Below, piece after piece: positions 5,983 through 12,033 of a stretch of DNA of 12,033 nt (position 1 is its first letter; the number at the start of each line of letters is the position of its first letter). The notes under the pieces are model-generated. The model was not told where the DNA came from, made no database searches, and was given only the letters and a program-made list of their open reading frames with translations. This DNA comes from Chloroflexota bacterium (lineage in GTDB: Bacteria; Chloroflexota; UBA4733). The DNA lies in contig JAMCTA010000094.1 of NCBI GenBank assembly GCA_023381895.1, forward strand, positions 1 through 12,033, written 5' to 3'. The position numbers and the translations under genes are program-made.

Positions 5983-7323
5983 CTAGACTGCAGGTGGTAC
6001 GTCAGCCGGCAGTGGCTCCGCTATGCGCTGCCACACTGCCATCCTCCCGCCGGTAGCACTGCTGCTCACAAGCCGGCCTGGCTCACCCTGCAGCCGGAGG
6101 AAGGAGCGTGGCATTGCAAGCACCCCCTTACCAGTTGGTACGAGCTCCATCCACGGCAGCGGTCCTCGCCTGAGCCACAGCCGCTCACCCTGCACTCGGA
6201 GCACGGCCTGGGCGCCATCATCGCTCGCATACACGCCCTCGAAGGCCTGCAAGTCCTCTGGCGGCTGCGGTATTCGATCCGGCTCACGGTAGGGTTTCCC
6301 CAGTAACAGCGCGGCCGACCGCACTGAGAGCCATTCGGGAGCAGGAAATCTAGGGAGCAGATTGCTTAGCACAATGACGGCGATGCGCTGATCGGGGAAG
6401 CAGACGGCGTGGTTGTAGAAGCCGTTCACCTGACCTCCGTGCTCGATGAAGCGCTCGCCATCGTAGCTGCCTAGTCCCCATCCGTACCCATAGCGGATAG
6501 TCTGACCGCCGGCGAGCGTGTGATCGGCCCAGGCCTCGTCAAGGGAGGCGCGGCTCACGACGCTGCCATCAAGGAGAGCGATGTACCAGCGCGCGAGGTC
6601 ATCGACGTTTGAGATCAAGCCTCCCGCGCCGCCGATCACGCGCATGTTGATGTACGGCGCCCGCTCGATACCTGCTGACCCAAGCTGATACCCCTCGACA
6701 CGGCCGGGCAGCAACAGCGCCGGATCATCAAACAGGGTGTTCGTCATGCCCGCGGGATCGAAGAGTTCTCGCTGCAAGTAGTCGATGAGCGGCATGCCGG
6801 CAACTCGCTCGATCACGAGCCCAAGCAGCACGTAGGCATAGTTGTTGTAGGTGTACCGCTCACCCGGCGCGCAATCGGGCACGTCATCCTTGGTCGCGCT
6901 CACGAGCTCGTAGGGGTTCTTCCCCATGAAGTAGAGTGGCAGCAGCGCCTGGTCGTTCCCACCCTCGTAGACCTTGAGGCCGGAGGTATGCGACAGCATG
7001 TGCGCGAGTGTGATGGCCGGAATGCCGGCTCGCCACTCCGGTAACCAGCGGCGAAAGTCGTCATCCAGCGAAAGCCTGCCGGCGTCGCGGAGCTTGAGCA
7101 ACGCCACCGCGATGAACTGCTTTGTGATGGAGGCAAGGCGCAAGCGGAACTCCGGCCGCATCGACACGCCAAGCTCGATATGGGCCATGCCATAGGCGCC
7201 ACGGAAGACGACCGTGCCATCGCGCACTGCGGCGATCGTGCAGCCCGGACCCTGCGGCAGAAACTGCTCCCGCGCAAAGTCATCGATTGTCGCAGCCAGC
7301 TCTTCGTCCCTGCTCATCCGCAC
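5983..7323 (-). CDS. Beta-lactamase-fold serine hydrolase (class C/esterase-like)
   Basis: Serine hydrolase of the beta-lactamase/penicillin-binding transpeptidase fold, 446 residues. Active-site motifs in order: Ser65-Ile-Thr-Lys68 (nucleophile and general base), MLSHTSGL (109-116), Tyr159-Asn-Asn161 in the YxN position, and His295-Gly-Gly297 in the KTG position (HxG is usual for esterase-like members). A C-terminal beta-rich domain follows (about 355-440). No signal peptide is visible, so it is probably cytoplasmic, unlike true beta-lactamases. The GTG at 7323 is preferred because GAGAGG lies 6 nt upstream; the ATG at 7317 is the alternative. The frame stays open upstream to 8238, but that part is antisense to the SDR and is rejected. 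Likely activities are esterase, D-aminopeptidase or amidase; it is divergent from the SDR, which suggests shared control. Confidence 0.88.
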   Translation of the reverse strand: MRMSRDEELAATIDDFAREQFLPQGPGCTIAAVRDGTVVFRGAYGMAHIELGVSMRPEFRLRLASITKQFIAVALLKLRDAGRLSLDDDFRRWLPEWRAGIPAITLAHMLSHTSGLKVYEGGNDQALLPLYFMGKNPYELVSATKDDVPDCAPGERYTYNNYAYVLLGLVIERVAGMPLIDYLQRELFDPAGMTNTLFDDPALLLPGRVEGYQLGSAGIERAPYINMRVIGGAGGLISNVDDLARWYIALLDGSVVSRASLDEAWADHTLAGGQTIRYGYGWGLGSYDGERFIEHGGQVNGFYNHAVCFPDQRIAVIVLSNLLPRFPAPEWLSVRSAALLLGKPYREPDRIPQPPEDLQAFEGVYASDDGAQAVLRVQGERLWLRRGPLPWMELVPTGKGVLAMPRSFLRLQGEPGRLVSSSATGGRMAVWQRIAEPLPADVPPAV

Positions 7324-7428
7324 CGTTTTCCTCTCTCTTATTTCCATTGTAGAGTCATCATTACGGATGGGTCTTCTCGGCTCCACTCCGGAAGCTCGGG
7401 AGGAGACAGTCCAGCAGGAAGGGCTTCT

Positions 7429-8193
7429 ATGCGCTTGCAAGATCATGTCGCCATCATCACCGGCGCCAGCCGCGGCATCGGCCGGGCCATCGCCCGCCGC
7501 TTTGCCGCGGAAGGTGCCCGCGTCGCCCTCGCCGCTCGCGACGCTCGCGCACTGGAGCAGCTCGCCGCCGAGCTCCGCTCCGCTGATCATCCCTGCTTGG
7601 TCATCCCTACCGACATTGGAGACGAACAAGCCTGCGAGGAGCTCATCAACCAGACCATTGAGCACTTCGGTACGTTGCACATCCTCATCAACAATGCTGC
7701 CATTGCTTCCCCTGAGAGGCAGCCTTTCCCGGCAACCACAACCGAGCACTGGCACGAGACTTTGCAGGTGAACCTCGACGGCAGCTTCTTCTGTGCCCGT
7801 GCCGCTGCTCGAGCCATGGCAGAGCAGCACTATGGCCGCATCGTCAATGTACTGGCCATCCAGGCGTGGTCGCCACTGCCGCACAACGCTCCCTATGCTG
7901 CTTCCAAGGGCGCCCTGTTTTCGCTGACTCGCAGCATGGCTGTTGACCTGGCTCCTCTCGGCATCATCGTCAACGCCATTGCCCCAGGCCCGGTGTTCGT
8001 GCAGGGCAACGGCGTACCCCTTGAGGTCGACCAGTCGGCAGCAACACTGGTGCGCCGGGCAGGCCGGCCCGAAGAGGTTGCGGCGCTCGCACTCTTCCTC
8101 GCCTCCCCGGAGTGCAGCTTCGTCGTTGGCGAGACGGTCGTCTGCGACGGTGGCCGCCTCATCTCTCGACGCGGAGATCCCGGTTGGGTATAA
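7429..8193 (+). CDS. Short-chain dehydrogenase/reductase, catalytic Ser replaced
   Basis: Classical SDR oxidoreductase, 254 residues, the usual size. The Rossmann nucleotide motif TGASRGIG is at 11-18, the acidic Asp62 and NNAA (88-91) follow, then Asn115 (VNLDG) and the catalytic pair Tyr156-x3-Lys160 (YAASK), and ETVVCDGG near the C-terminus. The residue before Ile144, where classical members carry the catalytic serine (NxSSI), is Ala143 and its neighbour is Leu142 (VNVLAIQAW), so the Asn-Ser-Tyr-Lys tetrad is incomplete. Arg15 and Arg37 near the cofactor pocket are compatible with NADP(H), but this is weak evidence. The ATG at 7429 has AGGAAGGG 5 nt upstream; the open frame further upstream is antisense to the serine hydrolase. 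The 105-nt gap to the divergent hydrolase must hold both promoters, though no clear boxes are visible. Substrate unknown. Confidence 0.9.
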   Translation: MRLQDHVAIITGASRGIGRAIARRFAAEGARVALAARDARALEQLAAELRSADHPCLVIPTDIGDEQACEELINQTIEHFGTLHILINNAAIASPERQPFPATTTEHWHETLQVNLDGSFFCARAAARAMAEQHYGRIVNVLAIQAWSPLPHNAPYAASKGALFSLTRSMAVDLAPLGIIVNAIAPGPVFVQGNGVPLEVDQSAATLVRRAGRPEEVAALALFLASPECSFVVGETVVCDGGRLISRRGDPGWV

Positions 8194-8205
8194 GCGCTCC
8201 CAACC
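8182..8205. repeat. 7-bp inverted repeat across the SDR stop codon
   Basis: GGTTGGG (8182-8188) pairs with CCCAACC (8199-8205); the SDR TAA (8191-8193) lies in the 10-nt loop. A competing stem, GCTCCC (8196-8201) with GGGAGC (8215-8220), overlaps it. Neither is followed by a T-run. The position between convergent genes suggests a termination or mRNA-end structure. The rest of the gap to 8366 shows nothing recognisable. Confidence 0.35.
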
Positions 8206-8366
8206 CAACACGGCGGGAGCACAAGCCTCCAGGGGCACATCGTGCCGTTCTAGCTACACCTGCAAGGACGGCCAGCCTGTGCTGCCACCGCTTTGAGACT
8301 ACCAGCTCCACCTCTACCGCTGCTGGCGCGCCTGCCGCCCATTGGGCAATTCTCCAACAAGCGTGG

Positions 8367-9359
8367 CTACGTCGCCGCTGTTCCAGCAAGAGCCTGCACG
8401 GAACGAACAACGCTGAGCGAGTAGCACAGTCTGCCGGATGCCCTGGTCAGCACCGCTTCCGCCGCCGGGTACTCCGCACACCAGGCCGTATAGGTACGTT
8501 GCTCATCCCGGAGCAGCACTTCAAGCCGCTCAAGCAAGGATGGAAGCACCTCAAAGCTGACAGCCTCTTCGAAGAGCTGGCGGACGGAGTGGCGGCGACC
8601 ACTGAAGCCCAGTGGTACGTTGATGCTGGTGGCGATCCGCATCAGATCGCTCCGGCTGATGAACAGGCCACAGTATGCGGGTACGGTAAAGAAGTCTGCG
8701 ACTTCCTCCGGTGACGCGTCTGTGAGACTGGGTAGTCGGCCAGCCTCGTCTGGAGGTGGGGCCAACGGTGCCACCGGATGCTCAGCCCCCTGCAGCAGCT
8801 CGGTCAGATGCGCCAGCACGAGCTCAACCGCTACGTCGAGAATCATCGGATAGAGCTGGCTACGCGAGCACCGTCGCACAGAGAGAGTCAAGGATGGCAG
8901 CCAGGCGGCGACGTGCTCACGCAGAAAGCGCTCCTCCACCTGGCGTATCGTCAGAACCCGTGAAGGCAGAGACGCTTGCACCGCGCTCTGATCGAGCTCA
9001 GCAGCGCTCAGGGCCTGGAGAAAAGCCAGCTCGACGGCGATATGGTCTGGAGACGCTAGCCTCCAGGAGGGGGCCGGTGCGAAGCCGCAGGATTGGTAGA
9101 AGCTCTGTACTGTTGCTGTGCTGTCTGTGTGCAGCAGCACCTCGCCATCAACGAACACCGATTCATACGGGAATATGGAGATGCCGAACAGGTGCGTGTA
9201 CTCAGCGCTGAGCTGGACGAGGATTTCCTCCAGAGTCCCAGCTGGTAGCGACGCGGCAAGAGCAGGATCGGACCGCAGGACATCGAGTAGCGGTCTGTCA
9301 ACCTCCTGCCTGAGCAGATGGGACAGCAAGCCATAGGCGCTAGCGCGGCTGTCGCTCAC
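8367..9359 (-). CDS. TorD-like molybdoenzyme chaperone with C-terminal extension
   Basis: Cytoplasmic maturation chaperone of the TorD/DmsD/NarJ superfamily, 330 residues. The family core is all-helical and shows EYTHLF (53-58), FPYESV (63-68) and PDHIAVELAFL (104-114), the signature region of TorD-like proteins. Characterised members have about 200-230 residues; here about 110 more follow a Pro-rich linker (VAPLAPPPDEA). That extension contains VPAYCGLFISRSDLMRIA and a basic stretch, GFSGRRHSVRQL. The chaperone presumably holds the adjacent molybdopterin subunit until its cofactor is inserted and, if the enzyme is exported, proofreads its Tat signal. The GTG start (9359-9357) overlaps the TGA of the oxidoreductase as GTGA, so the two are coupled and co-expressed. 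Assignment rests on motifs plus the direct neighbour; the function of the extension is unknown. Confidence 0.85.
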   Translation of the reverse strand: MSDSRASAYGLLSHLLRQEVDRPLLDVLRSDPALAASLPAGTLEEILVQLSAEYTHLFGISIFPYESVFVDGEVLLHTDSTATVQSFYQSCGFAPAPSWRLASPDHIAVELAFLQALSAAELDQSAVQASLPSRVLTIRQVEERFLREHVAAWLPSLTLSVRRCSRSQLYPMILDVAVELVLAHLTELLQGAEHPVAPLAPPPDEAGRLPSLTDASPEEVADFFTVPAYCGLFISRSDLMRIATSINVPLGFSGRRHSVRQLFEEAVSFEVLPSLLERLEVLLRDEQRTYTAWCAEYPAAEAVLTRASGRLCYSLSVVRSVQALAGTAAT

Positions 9360-12033
9360 TCTGGCATCCGGTAGGCGCTGAGATCAGGCTTGAACGGCCG
9401 TAGGAACCAGGGTGGTCTGCGCAGCCCGCCCGGACCGGGCGCCGGTCGTGTCATGCCGAGCCAGCGCTCGTAGACCTCCCTGCTCTTTGCGGCGTCAACG
9501 GAGATGTCTCCATATTGATCGTCAGGGCCAGCTCGCTCCAAGCGCACTTTCTGCAGCCAGCAGTGCATACCAGAAATGGGGTCGGGCTGAACGGGGAAGG
9601 TCAGATTCTGGTGGACACCAGTGTCGGTCCACCAGATGCGGGAGGAGTCCGGATCATCGCTCTCAAACGGCTGCACGCCGTGCTGAAGCCGCAGACCCCA
9701 CTTTCCGGTTTGGGTGCCCTCATCGAGGGTCGCGAGACCGGAGACCCAGCGCGCGGTACCACTGGATTCTGAGAGCCGCCAGCGACCCATATGATGAGAG
9801 CAGGCGACGATTCCAGGTCTGATGCCCTCAGTGATCCACGCTCTCACTACAAAGTAACCGATCTCGGTATGAACCTTGATCAGGTCGCCTGTCGCTACTT
9901 CAAGTTGCTGGGCATCGGTGGGATGCAGCCAGAGCGGATTGCTATGCGAGATCTCATTGAGCCACTTGGCATTGCCTGAGCGTGTATGCACCATCGTTGG
10001 GATGCGGAAGTTGGGGAGGAGCACGAACTCTCCTTTGTTGTGGTCGATGTTGTCAGGGTGAACGTGGCTCTTGATGGAGGTCGGAATAGCAAGTTCAGGC
10101 CACCCCCAATCGTGCAAGGTGCTGGAAAAGAACTCCAGCTTTCCCGAAGGTGTTGGAAAGCCGGCGCAGGCCCTTCCGTCGATCTGCACACCGATTGGCG
10201 TCGCCCCATCCGCACGAGGTGGCTGGGCCGGCTTCGGCACCATGTTCGTGGGGGCAGGGGCGTGGCTATGCGCAGCTGTCGCGCCGCCAGATGCACCTGG
10301 TGATCGTTTCCAGATCACCTTCGTCGCCGGATCGATCTCTGTGTCACGCAGCTGCCCCGGCTTGAGTGACTCCTCATAAGGAAGGTGATAGATATTGCTT
10401 GCCACCTCAAATGCGCCATACTTGCGCATGTACTCCAGCGGCGTCAACCCTTCCTTTGCTGCTGCTTCAGGAAGTCCGGGGACACTGTGCTCGAATATCC
10501 AGCGATAGTACTCGTCAATAGTGATCTTCTGACCCGGCCGGTAGGGTGATTCGTAGAGCTTGCGGATACCGAGCTCACCGTCGGGATCGATACGCCAGGA
10601 CAGCTCTATCCAGAACTCGTCCTCTTCCCACACTTCACCCGGATTGGACTGCCGCGAGTCCTCAACCGTTTGACCGAGGCGCTCCATCGCTACACGCACC
10701 ACCGGCTGCCGGAAGCCAATCCACTGACCTGCATGGGTCTCGTAGCTGTGAGTATCGTGACGCTCCGCTCCGTTGCCCATCGGCAGTACGTAGTCAGCGA
10801 ACCACGCCGTTTCATTCCACACCGGCGTCAAGGCAGCGTGCAAGCCGATCAGATTCTCCCGGCGGAGAACGTCGATCCATCCAAACCCGTCCGGATTAGT
10901 CCACACCGGATTGTAGACGCGGGTGAAGTAGACATCGATCTTGCCGCGACCCTCGCGCAGAAAATGCGGCAGGAGGAAGCTCATTTCGTGATGGGCGAGC
11001 GGATACTCCTTCGGCCAGGTCAGCTCATTCCACACCTTTTGTTTCGCTGGCTCAGCGAATGGCTGCGGCACGAACTTGTCCCAGATGTTGGCTGATGTGC
11101 CACCGCGGGTGCCGATGCTGCCGGTCAGCACGTTGAGGAAGAAGAGGCAGCGAGAGACCTGCCACCCTCCCAGATTGCCGGCAGCTGCTGCTCGCCAGGT
11201 GTGAGTGCTAAATGCCGTTCCAGCGTGCCCGATTTCCCTCGCGATGGTCACGATAGTGTCTGCTGGAACGCCACTCTCACGCTCGGCATATTCCGGTGAG
11301 TACTTCTCGTAGAGTAGGCGCAGCTCTTGCACAAAGTTGTCAAATGTTGGCTCAATGGTGGGTCGCTGTAGGCGCATGAACTCATCCCAGTTAGTCCAGC
11401 GCCGCACGAACTCCCGATTGAACAGATTTTCCTCTAACAGCTGGCGGGCAATAGCGAGCAGAACGACCGTCTCTGATCCAGGCCACGTCGGCAGCCAGTA
11501 GTCCGCCATCGATGCAGTATTGGACAGGCGCGGATCCATCACCGCGATCTTCGCCCCCTCCATTTTGCCCTCGATGATGCGCTGGGCATGCGGATTGAAG
11601 TAGTGGCCACTCTCGAGGTGGGCACTCACCAGAAGGATGAACCGCGCATTCGCGAAGTCGGGCGATGGTCTGTCCATTCCCATCCAGGCAGCGTACCCAA
11701 AACGGCCGCCCGAAGAACAGATATTCGTATGGCTGTTATGCCCGTCGATGCCCCAGCTCTGCAGCACTCGTTCCATGTAGCCGTCTTCGCCCGGCCTCCC
11801 GACGTGATACATCACTTCAGTACGGCGATTCTCCACGAGGGCGGTGCGAATGCGACTCGCGAGGGTGGTCAGCGCTTCGTCCCAGGTTGTCCGCTGCCAC
11901 TGGCCACTGCCCCGCGGGCCGGTACGCTTCAGTGGATAGAGGATACGCTCCGGATCGTAGACCTGGTTCAGCGTGGCCGGCCCTTTGGCGCAGTTCCGCC
12001 CTCTGCTCCCGGGATGGACGGGGTTGCCTTCGA
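9356..12033 (-). CDS. DMSO-reductase-family molybdopterin oxidoreductase, catalytic subunit (partial)
   Basis: Catalytic subunit of a complex iron-sulfur molybdoenzyme; 891 residues are visible and the frame is open to the right edge, so the N-terminus lies outside. In fragment numbering, the last cysteine of the N-terminal [4Fe-4S] motif is Cys14 (RNCAKGPATLNQV). HTNICSSGG carries the probable molybdenum ligand Cys105, the cysteine class shared by formate dehydrogenases and polysulfide/thiosulfate- and arsenate-type reductases. The cofactor-binding C-terminal domain includes GEFVLLPNFR, HTRSGNAKW and GDLIKVHTEIG. A low-complexity Ala/Pro/His-rich linker (about 10190-10300) interrupts the C-terminal half. 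It forms an operon with the TorD-like chaperone. No Fe-S or membrane subunit follows; these may be upstream, outside the window. The substrate cannot be named: polysulfide, arsenate, formate or a phenylacetyl-CoA-type oxidation are all possible. The ATG/GTG starts inside the window (such as 11836) are internal. Confidence 0.92.
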   Translation of the reverse strand, partial: EGNPVHPGSRGRNCAKGPATLNQVYDPERILYPLKRTGPRGSGQWQRTTWDEALTTLASRIRTALVENRRTEVMYHVGRPGEDGYMERVLQSWGIDGHNSHTNICSSGGRFGYAAWMGMDRPSPDFANARFILLVSAHLESGHYFNPHAQRIIEGKMEGAKIAVMDPRLSNTASMADYWLPTWPGSETVVLLAIARQLLEENLFNREFVRRWTNWDEFMRLQRPTIEPTFDNFVQELRLLYEKYSPEYAERESGVPADTIVTIAREIGHAGTAFSTHTWRAAAAGNLGGWQVSRCLFFLNVLTGSIGTRGGTSANIWDKFVPQPFAEPAKQKVWNELTWPKEYPLAHHEMSFLLPHFLREGRGKIDVYFTRVYNPVWTNPDGFGWIDVLRRENLIGLHAALTPVWNETAWFADYVLPMGNGAERHDTHSYETHAGQWIGFRQPVVRVAMERLGQTVEDSRQSNPGEVWEEDEFWIELSWRIDPDGELGIRKLYESPYRPGQKITIDEYYRWIFEHSVPGLPEAAAKEGLTPLEYMRKYGAFEVASNIYHLPYEESLKPGQLRDTEIDPATKVIWKRSPGASGGATAAHSHAPAPTNMVPKPAQPPRADGATPIGVQIDGRACAGFPTPSGKLEFFSSTLHDWGWPELAIPTSIKSHVHPDNIDHNKGEFVLLPNFRIPTMVHTRSGNAKWLNEISHSNPLWLHPTDAQQLEVATGDLIKVHTEIGYFVVRAWITEGIRPGIVACSHHMGRWRLSESSGTARWVSGLATLDEGTQTGKWGLRLQHGVQPFESDDPDSSRIWWTDTGVHQNLTFPVQPDPISGMHCWLQKVRLERAGPDDQYGDISVDAAKSREVYERWLGMTRPAPGPGGLRRPPWFLRPFKPDLSAYRMPE

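Noticed and set aside
7324..7428. T-box or riboswitch in the hydrolase/SDR spacer
   Set aside because: Some short pairings exist, but no specifier-like or conserved riboswitch motif could be found in the 105 nt.
7324..8238. Open frame extending the serine hydrolase by about 300 codons upstream
   Set aside because: It is antisense to the well-supported SDR gene; the hydrolase has a good ribosome-binding site at GTG 7323 and its fold begins there.
11707..11836. Start of the molybdopterin subunit at GTG 11836
   Set aside because: The frame stays open to the right edge and upstream codons encode the family's Fe-S cysteine segment (NCAKGPAT), so 11836 is internal.

Overview
The window is about 12 kb of high-GC (roughly 60-65% by eye) bacterial DNA with no phage, transposase, rRNA or tRNA genes visible. 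Gene content (a YugP-type membrane zinc protease, a metal-sensor/P-type ATPase pair, VapBC, MFS, SDR, serine hydrolase, a large molybdopterin oxidoreductase with a TorD chaperone) and the protein style suggest a chromosomal accessory region of a Chloroflexota member, perhaps Thermomicrobia-like. That placement is inference from protein flavour, not proof.

Layout. 1-532 (-): N-terminal part of a YugP-type zinc metallopeptidase running off the left edge. 533-763: divergent spacer with a perfect 10-bp hairpin, a consensus sigma70 promoter (TTGACA-16-TATAAT) and an AT-rich candidate operator. 764-3228 (+): a two-gene metal-efflux operon, a CmtR-like ArsR-family sensor overlapping a P1B-type ATPase by GTGA. 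3306-3967 (-): a vapB-vapC toxin-antitoxin pair, convergent to the ATPase, with an inverted repeat between them. 4217-5571 (+): a 27-codon remnant of a ChrB-type chromate-resistance gene, with its own good ribosome-binding site, overlapping a major-facilitator transporter by GTGA. 5572-5982: 411 nt without a convincing gene, holding one possible decayed reading frame. 5983-7323 (-): a beta-lactamase-fold serine hydrolase, divergent from 7429-8193 (+), a short-chain dehydrogenase. 8367-12033 (-): a TorD-like chaperone preceded in the same operon by a very large DMSO-reductase-family catalytic subunit, which runs off the right edge.

How the genes work together. The left half reads as metal and stress defence: a thiolate Cd/Pb-type sensor controls an efflux ATPase, next to a transporter that appears to have lost its chromate-resistance partner. 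The right end is a molybdoenzyme operon (catalytic subunit plus dedicated maturation chaperone); its Fe-S and membrane subunits are not in the window and may lie beyond the right edge. The serine hydrolase and SDR form a divergent pair of unknown substrate.

Most notable: the ATPase has Cys-Ala-Cys where the family has Cys-Pro-Cys, and a TM7/TM8 signature fitting no textbook P1B subclass; the ChrB remnant is translationally coupled to an intact transporter; the SDR lacks the catalytic serine; and the TorD homologue carries a large C-terminal extension.
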